The notes beneath the pieces are model-generated. The model was not told the origin of the DNA. It ran no database searches and worked only from the letters and a program-made list of their open reading frames with translations. The translations under genes and the position numbers were made by a program. A stretch of DNA of 46,573 bases from an uncultured Bacillota bacterium (GTDB lineage: Bacteria > Bacillota > Clostridia > Oscillospirales > Oscillospiraceae). Of this stretch, positions 16,315-24,634 are shown one piece after another. Numbering within the stretch: position 1 is the stretch's first letter; every line of letters starts with the position of its first letter. The DNA is taken from NCBI GenBank assembly GCA_947385365.1, contig CANDKT010000004.1, positions 1 through 46,573 of the forward strand, given 5' to 3'.

Positions 16315-18465
16315 ATGGCAACGATTATCAAGCACAAGCAATTCCCTAAGTTCAAGAGCTGGACGATGGACCTCTGCGGCCGCCCCCTGACCATCGAAGT
16401 GGGCAAAGTCGCCGAACTGGCAAACGCCAGCGCAATGGTCAAGTACGGCGAGACCACCGTCTTAGTGGCCGTCACCGTAGCCCCCCGCCCCAGAGACGGC
16501 GTGGACTTCTTCCCCCTGAGCGTGGACTTCGAAGAGAAACTGTACGCCGTAGGCCGTATTCCCGGCTCCTTCATGCGCCGCGAAGGCCGTCCCTCCCTGC
16601 CCGCCGTGCTGGCCAGCCGCCTCATCGACCGCCCCATGCGCCCCCTCTTCCCCTACGACTTCCGCAACGACGTCTGCATCACCTGCACCGTCATGAGCGT
16701 GGACTACGATTGCTCCCCCGAAGTCGCCGCTATGATCGGCGCGTCCGCCTGCGTCAGCTACTCCGAAATCCCCTTCGCCGGTCCCATCGGCTGCCTGGAA
16801 GTGGGTTACTGCGACGGACAGATCGTCCTCAACCCCAATCAGGAACAGCGTAAAACCTCCCGTATGGACGTGACCGTCGCCGCTACCCGCGAGAAGGTCG
16901 TCATGATCGAAGCCGGCGCCGACGAAATCCCCGACGAGATCATGTACTCCGGCATCGTCAAAGCCCACGAGGAAATCCGGAAACAGATCGACTTCATCGA
17001 CCGGATCGTGGCCGAGATCGGCAAGCCGAAGATGGAGTACGAACACGCGCAGTTCAATCAGAAGCTGTTCGACCGGATCGTGTCGGAGTTCATGGACGAG
17101 GCCAAAGCCGCGATGGATACCGACGATAAGAACGTCCGCGAGGACCGCTGGAACGCCATGATCGACCACTGGCACGAGAGATACCTGGAAGAATACCCCG
17201 ATATGGACCAGTACCTGGAGGAGTTCACCTATAAGTTCCAGAAGAAGATCGTCAAAGCCTGGCTGCTGGAAGGCCACCGCGTGGACGGCCGCGCGAAAAA
17301 TGAGATCCGTCCCCTGGCCGCGGAAGTCGGTCTCCTGCCCCGCGTCCACGGCTCCGGGATGTTCACCCGCGGACAGACCCAAGTGCTGTCTATCGCGACC
17401 CTGAACACCTTGGCCGCCGTCCAGAAGCTGGACACCATCTGGGAAGAGGAAGAGAAACGTTATATGCACCACTACAACTTCCCGTCCTACTCCGTGGGCG
17501 AAGCCCGCGCGTCCCGCTCTACCAACCGCCGCGAGTATGGCCACGGCGCGCTGGCGGAACGCGCTCTGTTACCCGTCCTGCCCAGCGTGGACGAGTTCCC
17601 ATACGCCATCCGCGTGGTCAGCGAAGTGCTGTCCTCCAACGGCTCCACGTCGCAAGGCTCCATCTGCGGCTCCACCCTGGCCCTTATGGACGCCGGCGTC
17701 CCCATCAAAGCCCCCGTCGCCGGAATCTCCTGCGGCTTGATCCAAGACGACGACGGTTCCTTCCAGACCTTCATCGACATCCAAGGTGTGGAAGATTTCC
17801 ACGGCGAGATGGACTTCAAAGTCGCCGGGACCAAGTCCGGCATCACCGCCATCCAAATGGACCTGAAAAACGACGGCCTGACTCATGAGATCATCAAAGA
17901 AGCCCTGGAGATCACCCGGGACGCCCGCGTCGCTATCCTGGACGAGATCATGCTGCCCTGCATCTCCGCCCCCAGAGCCGAGGTGAGCCAGTACGCCCCT
18001 AAAATGCTCACCATGAAGATCGACCCCGAAAAAATCCGCGAGGTCATCGGAAAAGGCGGCTCCGTCATCCAGAAGATCACCGCGGAGTCCGGCGCGACGG
18101 TGGATATCGAAGAAGACGGCACCATCCACATCGCGTCCCCCAACGCCTCCTGCTGCGACGCCGCGAAGAAAATGATCGAGACCATCGTCTTCGTCCCGCA
18201 GGTCGGCGAGCTGTACTACGGGAAGGTCGTGCGTATCCTCCCGTTCGGCGCGTTCGTGGAGCTGGCTCCGGGGAAGGACGGCATGGTCCACATATCCAAG
18301 CTGGCGGAACGCCGTGTGGAACGTGTGGAAGATGTGGTGAACCTGGGCGATATGATCTGGGTCAAGGTCACGGAGATCGACGAGAAGGGCCGCGTGAACC
18401 TCTCCTACCGCGACGCCCTGCGGGAGATCAAAGCCAAGAGAGAGTCCGGCACGTCCATCTCATAA
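16315..18465 (+). CDS. pnp: Polyribonucleotide nucleotidyltransferase (PNPase)
   Basis: PNPase is a trimeric 3'-5' phosphorolytic exoribonuclease of mRNA decay. The 716 residues contain two RNase PH-like domains (about 15-235 and 320-550), a helical linker, a KH domain with IGKGGSVIQKI (about 579-589) and a C-terminal S1 domain (about 630-700; YYGKVVRILPFGAFVEL, then GKDGMVHIS). AAAGGAG precedes the ATG. The codon choice is strongly C-ending, consistent with a highly expressed gene. It is paired with rpsO and the structured leader. Confidence 0.97.
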   Translation: MATIIKHKQFPKFKSWTMDLCGRPLTIEVGKVAELANASAMVKYGETTVLVAVTVAPRPRDGVDFFPLSVDFEEKLYAVGRIPGSFMRREGRPSLPAVLASRLIDRPMRPLFPYDFRNDVCITCTVMSVDYDCSPEVAAMIGASACVSYSEIPFAGPIGCLEVGYCDGQIVLNPNQEQRKTSRMDVTVAATREKVVMIEAGADEIPDEIMYSGIVKAHEEIRKQIDFIDRIVAEIGKPKMEYEHAQFNQKLFDRIVSEFMDEAKAAMDTDDKNVREDRWNAMIDHWHERYLEEYPDMDQYLEEFTYKFQKKIVKAWLLEGHRVDGRAKNEIRPLAAEVGLLPRVHGSGMFTRGQTQVLSIATLNTLAAVQKLDTIWEEEEKRYMHHYNFPSYSVGEARASRSTNRREYGHGALAERALLPVLPSVDEFPYAIRVVSEVLSSNGSTSQGSICGSTLALMDAGVPIKAPVAGISCGLIQDDDGSFQTFIDIQGVEDFHGEMDFKVAGTKSGITAIQMDLKNDGLTHEIIKEALEITRDARVAILDEIMLPCISAPRAEVSQYAPKMLTMKIDPEKIREVIGKGGSVIQKITAESGATVDIEEDGTIHIASPNASCCDAAKKMIETIVFVPQVGELYYGKVVRILPFGAFVELAPGKDGMVHISKLAERRVERVEDVVNLGDMIWVKVTEIDEKGRVNLSYRDALREIKAKRESGTSIS

Positions 18466-18538
18466 AAGGGGAGAATACAAAAACTTATAAACGCCGGGAG
18501 ACCCGGTCCGATTCACGGACCAGCCTCCCGGCGTATTT
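18466..18538. terminator. Terminator between convergent pnp and M23 genes, plus half repeat
   Basis: 18466-18478 (AAGGGGAGAATAC) is a half copy of the GTATTCTCCCCC palindrome. A strong hairpin ACGCCGGGAG/CTCCCGGCGT (18491-18534) with inner GGTCCG/CGGACC follows. T-rich sequence lies on both sides, so it probably works in both directions. Confidence 0.8.
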
Positions 18539-18550
18539 TGCGTTTCCCGC

Positions 18551-20176
18551 TCAGCGTAAGTAGTTCAGAGGATTGACCGCGGTGCCTTTGACGCGGACCT
18601 CAAAGTGACAGTGGTTGCCGGTGGAACGTCCGGTACTGCCCGCCTTCGCGATCGCCTGACCCTGATAGACCTTCTCCCCGGCGCGCACCAGCAGGGACGA
18701 GTTATGCCCGTAGTAGGTCTGCGTGCCGTTGTCGTGGGTGATGATGACCAGCTTGCCGTAGCTGCCCTTCCAGCCCGCGTAAGTCACCGTGCCGCCATCG
18801 GCGGCTTTGATGGTCGCGCCGTAGCTGGCCCGGATGTCAATCCCGGAATGGTAGCTGTAGCTCCCGAAAATGTACCGCCCGCCAAAGTAGGAGTTGATCC
18901 GCCCCGAAATGGGCCAGATAAAACGTCCTTTGGACGCTGTTTTCGGTTTTTCCTTGGTGCCGACTGCCTTGACCGTAGTGGTCGGTTCCCGGACCGTCGT
19001 CGTCGACTGCACTTCCCGGTCCCGCTCGTAGCCGTTGACGAACGTCACGTCCGCTTCAATCCGCGCCTCGCCCGGTTCGCCCTTGGTCAGGATCTTCGAA
19101 TCGCCCTTGTACATGGAACTGTCCGGTTTCTCTTCCACGGGACATTCGATGGGCTGCGTGTAGACCTGATGCTCCACCGTCTGCACGGACAGCATGGGGA
19201 TCTCTTCCCTGACGTTCAGCACCTGGCCGATCATCAGGCTGTTGATGTTCACGTCAGGGTTCAGCGCCTTCAGGTCGCTGACGGACATATCGTTCGTGTA
19301 GGCGATGGCGTTGAACGTGTCCCCTTTCTGGACGGTGTAAGTCGTCTCGCCGGTGGTATTGGCCTCCAGCGCGCCGCGCATTTCGTCGACCGTCATCAGT
19401 TCGTCCGCCGCGTAGACGTAGCCGACCCGGAGATCTTCCACGAATCCCGCCTCCGTGGTGTTCGCGGTCACATACTGGGACTTGAGATCGTCCAGCATTT
19501 TGTTGAGCGTCTCCTCATCCTTGACCACGCCTACCACTTCTCCGTCCACCGTCACCTCGCACTTGCGCAGGTGATCGGTGGCGGAAGCCAACTGTCCGTA
19601 GAAGAAGTTCTTGATCTCGATATCGCTGCTCAGGTCGCTTTTCAGCGTCAGCGTGAACTGGTAGTCCACGTTCCCGTTCACCTGGTAGGCGTAGCCCAGC
19701 AGAGAAGCGCCCTCCTCTTCCACCTGGCGGATGGCGTCGGAGACGATCTCCTGATCCGCGACGACGCCGACCTGCTGACCGTTCACCGTCACGGCGTAGC
19801 TGGGCGTGTACAAGGACATCAGCGTCAGCGCGCCCCCCAGCGCCGCCGACACCACCAGAAAAGAAGCTGGACCTACCGCGCGGCGTCCGGCCGCGCTCTG
19901 GATGAGGTACGCCCAGCGGCGGAGATGGAGGTACGTCCACTCCTTCGCGCGGTCCCACGCGGCGGCGGTTTTCTGACGCCGTTCTTCCCGCGTGCGGGAC
20001 GCGTCCTGTCCCTGCGCCGGAGCCGCCGTCTGTGGCGCAGACTGCGCCTGTTCCGGAACGGCGCGCTCCGTTTCCGCCGGACGCGGCTGTGTGTGATGGG
20101 CTTCTTTGGGACGGCGGGACCAGTTACGGTCCTGCCGGTTTTGCTCTCTGCGGACTTTTTGCGCTGTTTCGACCAT
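18551..20176 (-). CDS. M23 peptidoglycan endopeptidase with LysM and G5 domains
   Basis: A 541-residue envelope hydrolase. The N-terminal 90 residues are charged and cytoplasmic, followed by one membrane segment (about 103-124). LysM spans about 279-322 (YTVQKGDTFNAIAYTNDM), a G5-type beta region about 329-406, and a LytM/M23 metallopeptidase about 436-540. The Zn ligands HSGID (His443, Asp447) and HCHFEV (His522, His524) are present, so it should be active, cutting peptide cross-links. The SD GGAGG lies 6 nt before the ATG. The upstream region has GTTAC-N6-GTAAC, a possible control site. It could act in division or spore cortex remodelling; the data do not decide. Confidence 0.9.
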   Translation of the reverse strand: MVETAQKVRREQNRQDRNWSRRPKEAHHTQPRPAETERAVPEQAQSAPQTAAPAQGQDASRTREERRQKTAAAWDRAKEWTYLHLRRWAYLIQSAAGRRAVGPASFLVVSAALGGALTLMSLYTPSYAVTVNGQQVGVVADQEIVSDAIRQVEEEGASLLGYAYQVNGNVDYQFTLTLKSDLSSDIEIKNFFYGQLASATDHLRKCEVTVDGEVVGVVKDEETLNKMLDDLKSQYVTANTTEAGFVEDLRVGYVYAADELMTVDEMRGALEANTTGETTYTVQKGDTFNAIAYTNDMSVSDLKALNPDVNINSLMIGQVLNVREEIPMLSVQTVEHQVYTQPIECPVEEKPDSSMYKGDSKILTKGEPGEARIEADVTFVNGYERDREVQSTTTVREPTTTVKAVGTKEKPKTASKGRFIWPISGRINSYFGGRYIFGSYSYHSGIDIRASYGATIKAADGGTVTYAGWKGSYGKLVIITHDNGTQTYYGHNSSLLVRAGEKVYQGQAIAKAGSTGRSTGNHCHFEVRVKGTAVNPLNYLR

Positions 20177-20327
20177 AGGAGACCTCCATCTATCTCAAAC
20201 GGCGGACCGCCGTAACGCCAGTGGCTTCAAAAAGGTTACAATTCGGTAACAAAGACAATATACACTTTTTTCCTCCCCCCGTCAACCCTTTTTTTCTTCG
20301 CGCCCGCGCCGCCCTATAAAAAAAGCG

Positions 20328-20453
20328 GTATTCTCCCCCGAAGGGGGAGAATACAAATCGTAAAAAAGCGGCATTCTCCCCCGAAGGGGGAGAATACAAA
20401 TCGTAAAAAAACGGTATTCTCCCCCGAAGGGGGAGAATACCCAAAAAATCCAC
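20328..20453 (-). repeat. Three tandem reverse-oriented palindromic repeats
   Basis: Three copies lie at 20328-20354, 20371-20397 and 20414-20440, each a 12-bp stem with loop GAA, separated by AAATCGTAAAAAA spacers. They are the reverse complement of the family at 12.7 kb (the CCAAAAAATCCAC flank marks orientation). The middle copy has one mismatch (GCATTC). They fill much of the 278-bp gap between two minus-strand genes, directly after the stop of the 20455-21714 gene, where the hairpins could act as 3' ends. Confidence 0.88.
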
Positions 20454-20454
20454 G

Positions 20455-21714
20455 TTAGCTCTGGCTGCCGGACGAAGCGCTTCCGTCCGTTCCGTCGTTC
20501 TGGCTCTGGATCGCCAGCATCTCCTCGTAAGCGGCTTCCTTGATCTTTTCCGCTTCCTCCCAGAACGTCTTCGGGTCGATGGAACCCAACGCCTCCAGTG
20601 TCGTCACGCCGTAGCTGTCCACCCACTCCTGACTCTTCTCCTGCATCAGGTTGAACACCAGCATATCGCGGAACTGGTCCGGGTCCAGAGGCAGCCGCAG
20701 GATGATGTGATAGCCGAACTCGCTCTCCACCACGTCGCTGATCTCCCCGTCCTGGAGCGCCAACGCCGCCGTCTCGAACGGCTCCACCATCTGGCCCCGG
20801 TACGCCTCGTAGCCGTCCGGGTTCGCCGCCAACCCTGTGTCTTCGCTGTACTCGTTCATCAGCTGGTCGAACAGCGCGATAGGGTCCTCCGCCGCCCGGA
20901 GCTGCGTCAGGAAACCATCAATCTGTTCCTTTTTCTGTGCAATGGTCTCCTCGTCCAGGCTCTCGTTGGTCGACATATCCTTCGTCAGGAGCAGGATGTG
21001 TTTGGCCCGGTAGTAACCCTGTTCCGCAGCGTAGGCCAACGCCTCCGCGTCCGTGGGGTAACTTGCGCTTTCCGGTCCGAAGTACTTGTTCTGGAGCTGG
21101 CTCTCGAAGCTGCTCCATGTGTACATCTTCTGGAACAGCTCCCAGTCCATCATGTTCATCCAGAGGCAATGCTCCAAGGCGGTCGTATCGCCGTTCACGC
21201 TCTCCAGAAGGTTCTCGTGGTAGTCGTTCAGGTCCTGTGCCACCTCCGGAGCGACCGTCAGGTCCTCCTTCTGGGCCAGCTCGGGCAGGAGCCGGTAGAA
21301 AGCCGCCACGTTCAGAGAACTGTCCATCATGCTCGTGGACAGGTCCTTGCCTTCCTCGGCAGCCTCGCTGTCCCAGGGCAGCTCCGACATCCCGCTCATC
21401 TGGACCGTGTACTCGATGTTGTAGTTCAGCCAGTAGAGGAACATCCCCGCGGTGATCTCATACTCGCCTATCTTGGCGACCACGGTGTCTTTGGCCAGAC
21501 CGGACGCCGCCAGGAACGGGTCCTGAATCGCGGTGAGATCCACCGGTTCGGTCTGGACGCCGGAACCGGATACAGACCCGGAACCAGCGCCAGACCCGGA
21601 GCCGGAACCAGAACCCGAAGAACTGGATACGTCGCCTTTGGAACAGCCCCCCAGCAGGGATGCGGACAGAGCCAGAACGGTCAGTATGGCTCCCATACGT
21701 TTGAGTCGATTCAT
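20455..21714 (-). CDS. Parvulin-type peptidyl-prolyl isomerase lipoprotein (PrsA/SurA-like)
   Basis: A 419-residue lipoprotein: signal peptide with lipobox LLGGC near residue 22, then a Ser/Gly repeat linker (SSSSGSGSGSGSG) and a SurA-N-like helical region. A PpiC rotamase domain follows (about 265-370, with YRAKHILLLTKD and SEFGYHIILRLPLD). Such proteins fold secreted proteins outside the membrane. ATG 21714 has AAAGGA upstream; the open frame to 22449 runs antisense to tadA and is discarded. The C-terminus is Ser/Gly/Gln rich. The promoter is predicted at 21785-21813. Confidence 0.85.
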   Translation of the reverse strand: MNRLKRMGAILTVLALSASLLGGCSKGDVSSSSGSGSGSGSGAGSGSVSGSGVQTEPVDLTAIQDPFLAASGLAKDTVVAKIGEYEITAGMFLYWLNYNIEYTVQMSGMSELPWDSEAAEEGKDLSTSMMDSSLNVAAFYRLLPELAQKEDLTVAPEVAQDLNDYHENLLESVNGDTTALEHCLWMNMMDWELFQKMYTWSSFESQLQNKYFGPESASYPTDAEALAYAAEQGYYRAKHILLLTKDMSTNESLDEETIAQKKEQIDGFLTQLRAAEDPIALFDQLMNEYSEDTGLAANPDGYEAYRGQMVEPFETAALALQDGEISDVVESEFGYHIILRLPLDPDQFRDMLVFNLMQEKSQEWVDSYGVTTLEALGSIDPKTFWEEAEKIKEAAYEEMLAIQSQNDGTDGSASSGSQS

Positions 21715-21784
21715 GAATGCAGATTCCTTTCTAAAATAAACCAAAACCCCGCCCATGCTTGGAACCCCGCGGCGATTTTTGTCT

Positions 21785-21813
21785 ATCATAGCACAAATCC
21801 AACGGAGAAGCAA
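21785..21813 (-). promoter_or_regulatory. Predicted promoter of the parvulin lipoprotein gene
   Basis: On the minus strand TTGCTT (21808-21813), a 17-bp spacer and TATGAT (21785-21790) point toward the ATG at 21714. Confidence 0.6.
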
Positions 21814-21842
21814 CCTCCCGCCGCCCAAATATTTTACGGGCC

Positions 21843-21871
21843 TTGCATTTGTCCGTCCGGCAGGGTAGAAT
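21843..21871 (+). promoter_or_regulatory. Predicted promoter of tadA
   Basis: TTGCAT (21843-21848), a 17-bp spacer and TAGAAT (21866-21871) lie about 40 bp upstream of the tadA ATG. Confidence 0.6.
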
Positions 21872-21909
21872 AACGGAAAGTATGCTTCGAAGAGAGAGGA
21901 GCGCGTAAG

Positions 21910-22362
21910 ATGACGGTCCGAGGGCATGAATACTACATGGCGCAGGCGTTGGCGTTGGCGCGGGAGGCGGAACGGACAGGAGACGTCCCAGTCGGCTGCG
22001 TCGTCGTCCGGGACGGCGAGATCATAGGCCGCGGCCGCAACCGGAGGGAGGCGTCCGGCGACGCCACCGCTCACGCCGAGATGGAGGCGATCCGGGACGC
22101 CTGCGCCCGGACGGGCGCGTGGCGGCTCCACGGCTGCGCGCTGTACGTCACGATGGAACCGTGCCCGATGTGCGCCGGAGCGATTCTCAACGCGCGGATC
22201 GAGGAGATCCACTATGGGACCAGAGACGCAAAAGCAGGCTGCTGCGGTTCCGTACTCAACCTCTTCGAGGAGCGTTTCAACCACCATCCGCGTATCTACC
22301 CCGGCCCGTTCGCCGCGGAGTGCGAAGGACTCCTGCAGGCCTTCTTCCGGGCGTTGCGGTAG
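21910..22362 (+). CDS. tadA: tRNA-specific adenosine deaminase TadA
   Basis: TadA converts A34 to inosine in the wobble position of tRNA-Arg(ACG). The 150 residues show the Zn deaminase signature HAEMEAI (His55, catalytic Glu57) and EPCPMCAGAI (Cys85, Cys88). The NARIEEIHYGTRDAKAGC stretch is typical for TadA rather than free-base deaminases. The SD AGAGAGGAG precedes the ATG. I looked for the SRP RNA often found after tadA in Firmicutes and did not see its conserved loop here. Confidence 0.94.
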   Translation: MTVRGHEYYMAQALALAREAERTGDVPVGCVVVRDGEIIGRGRNRREASGDATAHAEMEAIRDACARTGAWRLHGCALYVTMEPCPMCAGAILNARIEEIHYGTRDAKAGCCGSVLNLFEERFNHHPRIYPGPFAAECEGLLQAFFRALR

Positions 22363-22469
22363 GACGCCGCCCCGCCGGACAGGCTCCGGGTCCTGCGCCC
22401 GCATAATCCTGCGGACCTGCGCATATGCTTTCCCTATCCGAACGCGCACACAGGATAAGGAGTGATACT

Positions 22470-23642
22470 GTGAGAGAACGCAGGAACGAAATCGGACGTG
22501 CTGTCCGCCGCGGGACCGCGTTGGGTCTGGCGGCGGCAGGGCTGTGGGCGATCAGCCTGACCGCGGACTTCTCCAGTCTGAGCCAGGAGGCGGCCGCGTT
22601 GGGGAAGCATTCCCGGACCGCGGCGGCTCTGCTGTACAGCCAGCTGGGCGGGCCCGCGCCGGACGGCGGAACGCCTGCGTTATCCGGCTGGGGCCGGCTG
22701 CTGCTGGAACAGTCCGCGCTTCTGGCCGCCGGGGAACCCGCAGTCTCCGCCCGCCGCGCCGCGCCGCTCGAACAGGGATCTCCGCCAGAGGAACCGGTCA
22801 CGTCCAGCGACGACCAGGAGGAACCGGTTCTCCGCCCGCCGGAAACCGAGGACGGCATCGTCGAGATGACCGCGCAGGGCAAGGCAGGAAACAAGTACCT
22901 CTTCGGACAGGGCGTGTACCTGTACAACCGCACCGATATGGAACTGGACGAGTCCGTCCTCACGGCCGGAACCGCAGACGTCCCGCTGGGAGAGGGTCCG
23001 CAAATCCTCATCGTACATACCCACGGGAGCGAGGCGTACTCCCAGACCGACGGGGACCTCTACGAGGAGAGCGACCCGTACCGCACCACGGACTGTACCC
23101 ACAATGTCGTCAAAGTGGGCGCAGAGATCGCGACCGTGTTCCGCGCCTACGGCTTCCAAGTGGTCCACGACACCACATTGTTCGACTACCCGTCCTATAA
23201 CGGGGCCTATGACCGCTCCAAAGCGGCGGTGGAACAGTGGCTGGCGCAGTACCCTACCATCCGGGTCGTGCTGGACGTACACCGGGACGCTCTGGTGGGA
23301 CAGGAGGGACAGGTCTACAAGCTGGTGTCCTGGGAGGCGGAACGGAAAGTCGCACAGGTCATGTTCGTGGTAGGCAGTAACGGGTCCGGGTTGGAACACC
23401 CCAGATGGCGGGATAACTTAGCCTTTGCCGTCCGACTCCAGCAGAACCTGGTCCAAGGCTACCGTAGTTTAGCGCGGCCTATCGTCCTGCGCAACAGCCG
23501 CTACAATCAACAGCTTCTGCCTGGTTCCCTTCTGGTGGAGGTGGGCGGCCACGGCAATACGCTGACCGAAGCGATTGCAGGCGCGCGTCTCTGGGCGGAC
23601 AACGTGGCCCGGACTCTGAAGGAGCTGAAAGAGGAGCCGTAA
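22470..23642 (+). CDS. spoIIP: Stage II sporulation protein P
   Basis: SpoIIP is an amidase/endopeptidase that, with SpoIID and SpoIIM, thins septal peptidoglycan for engulfment. The 390-residue protein has an N-terminal membrane anchor (about 18-38) and a low-complexity linker. The catalytic domain carries ILIVHTHGSEAY, SYNGAYDRSKAAVEQWL, VVLDVHRDAL and LLVEVGGHGNTLTEA. The start GTG 22470 is 7 nt after AAGGAG (22457-22462); an in-frame ATG at 22425 lacks an SD. It is strong evidence for a spore-former. No sigma-E/F-type promoter was assigned. Confidence 0.93.
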   Translation: MRERRNEIGRAVRRGTALGLAAAGLWAISLTADFSSLSQEAAALGKHSRTAAALLYSQLGGPAPDGGTPALSGWGRLLLEQSALLAAGEPAVSARRAAPLEQGSPPEEPVTSSDDQEEPVLRPPETEDGIVEMTAQGKAGNKYLFGQGVYLYNRTDMELDESVLTAGTADVPLGEGPQILIVHTHGSEAYSQTDGDLYEESDPYRTTDCTHNVVKVGAEIATVFRAYGFQVVHDTTLFDYPSYNGAYDRSKAAVEQWLAQYPTIRVVLDVHRDALVGQEGQVYKLVSWEAERKVAQVMFVVGSNGSGLEHPRWRDNLAFAVRLQQNLVQGYRSLARPIVLRNSRYNQQLLPGSLLVEVGGHGNTLTEAIAGARLWADNVARTLKELKEEP

Positions 23643-23671
23643 GCAGGACGTCTTCCAGCTTCCAGGTCTGC

Positions 23672-23750
23672 GGATTTTTCCCCCTTCGGGGGAGAGTACA
23701 GCTTTTATAGTGGATTTTTTTGTATTCTCCCCTTTTTGGGGGAGAATACC
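23672..23750 (+). repeat. Two palindromic repeat copies, one damaged
   Basis: The first copy (about 23672-23710) has lost the TTGTATTCT part of the left arm. The second (23711-23750) has GTGGATTTTTTT and stem GTATTCTCCCC / GGGGGAGAATAC with loop TTTTT. Both follow the spoIIP stop. Confidence 0.8.
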
Positions 23751-23772
23751 ATTTTTTCTGTGGTCAAAAGAA

Positions 23773-23807
23773 AAATCACCTCAGCGTTCACTGAGGTGAT
23801 TTCTTTC
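23773..23807 (-). terminator. Terminator of tRNA-Ala
   Basis: An inverted repeat AAATCACCTCAG/CTGAGGTGATTT (23773-23802) is followed on the minus strand by TTCTTTT, directly after the tRNA 3' end. Confidence 0.88.
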
Positions 23808-23808
23808 C

Positions 23809-23885
23809 TGGTGGACCTGAAGGGGATCGAACCCTCGAACCTCACGGATGCGAACCGTGCGCTCTCCCAGCTGAGCTACAGGCCC
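23809..23885 (-). tRNA. tRNA-Ala (CGC anticodon)
   Basis: A complete cloverleaf on the minus strand. The acceptor is GGGCCTG/CAGGTCC with the alanine identity wobble pair G3-U70. The D arm is GCTC/GAGC and the anticodon arm CACGG-TTCGCAT-CCGTG (anticodon CGC). The T arm is GAGGG-TTCGATC-CCCTT, the discriminator is A and CCA is encoded. The variable loop AGGTTC is 6 nt, one longer than usual. It reads GCG codons. It has its own promoter and terminator. Confidence 0.93.
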
Positions 23886-23922
23886 AGAAAAACTGCCGCG
23901 CGTCGTTTCACACGGCTTTTCT

Positions 23923-23950
23923 ATTATAACAGATTTCCGAGAAATGTAAA
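23923..23950 (-). promoter_or_regulatory. Promoter of tRNA-Ala
   Basis: On the minus strand TTTACA (23945-23950), a 16-bp spacer and TATAAT (23923-23928) lie 38 bp before the mature tRNA 5' end. Confidence 0.75.
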
Positions 23951-24065
23951 GAGTTTTTTTTGCCCTTTTCTCCCGGTCCCGTAAATTTCTTTTTGGGCAG
24001 TTTTCGCCGTCTGGGCGGAGAGACCGGAAGTTTTCCGCCTCGCGCCCACGAAAAAAATTTTTTTC

Positions 24066-24107
24066 GGGAAAGGTGTACGCGTTCGTACACCTTTCCCCCC
24101 TTTTTTT
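24066..24107 (+). terminator. Strong orphan terminator, plus strand
   Basis: A perfect 14-bp stem GGGAAAGGTGTACG/CGTACACCTTTCCC (24066-24079 with 24084-24097) is followed by CCC and seven T. A CGA7T7CG palindrome (24049-24066) abuts it. No plus-strand gene lies immediately upstream, since the tRNA is on the other strand, so it may end an unrecognised short RNA or read-through from spoIIP. Confidence 0.82.
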
Positions 24108-24163
24108 CCCTATTTGTAGAGGCTCCGAAAAAGCCCAACCTATGACGTGAAGGAGGAGAAACA

Positions 24164-24634
24164 ATGGATGAAAAAATCACCCAATGGAAGACCGCAATCG
24201 CGGCCGCTGGCGGTCTGCTGACCGCTCTGTGGGGTTGGCTGGGCTGGCTTGTGCTGGGCTGGATCGCCGCGATGGTCCTGGACTACCTGACCGGTTCCGC
24301 CGCCGCCTGTAAAGCCGGGAATTGGTCTTCCGCCCACGCCCGCGAGGGCATCTGGCATAAGGCCGGGATGATTGTTGTGGTCCTTGTCGCCGGAGGCGCG
24401 GATCTGCTGCTCTCCCTGCTGCTCGCCAACCTGCCCGTTTTGGCGTTCCCGGTGCGTTACCCCGGCCTGCTCTGCCCGATGGTCCTCGTTTGGTACAGCA
24501 TCACGGAGCTTGGTTCCGTGATCGAAAACGCCGTCCGTATGGGGGCGGTCGTCCCGGAATGGCTCAAAAAAACGCTGGAGATCAGCCGGGACGCGGTGGA
24601 CAAGCTGGCTGGGGAGGACGAAGATGACCGCTGA
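24164..24634 (+). CDS. Phage-type holin (toxin secretion/phage lysis family)
   Basis: A 156-residue membrane protein of the Phage_holin_4 type. Three to four hydrophobic segments (about 10-38, 62-85, 88-118) surround the family stretch MVLDYLTGSAAACKAGNWSS, with an amphipathic C-terminus ending EDEDDR. Holins form pores that release endolysin; the same family includes TcdE-like secretion holins. The start has GAAGGAGGAG. It overlaps the endolysin gene by 11 nt. No capsid, terminase, integrase or tail genes are nearby, so it is an isolated lysis cassette. Confidence 0.88.
   Translation: MDEKITQWKTAIAAAGGLLTALWGWLGWLVLGWIAAMVLDYLTGSAAACKAGNWSSAHAREGIWHKAGMIVVVLVAGGADLLLSLLLANLPVLAFPVRYPGLLCPMVLVWYSITELGSVIENAVRMGAVVPEWLKKTLEISRDAVDKLAGEDEDDR

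Noticed and set aside
18605-20215. A 536-codon open frame on the plus strand opposite the M23 peptidase
   Set aside because: It is antisense to a gene with clear LysM, G5 and M23 motifs. Long antisense frames are expected in GC-rich codons, and it has no SD or recognisable domain.
21715-22449. Upstream extension of the parvulin lipoprotein frame
   Set aside because: It would run antisense through tadA and remove the signal peptide and lipobox from the N-terminus. ATG 21714 with an SD is clearly the start.
22363-22469. SRP (4.5S) RNA gene after tadA
   Set aside because: The GGAAGGAAGCA-type conserved loop of SRP RNA is absent; only a GC-rich 107-bp spacer is seen.
23736-23984. 82-codon plus-strand frame across the tRNA
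   Set aside because: It reads through the antisense of a tRNA and its terminator, with no SD.
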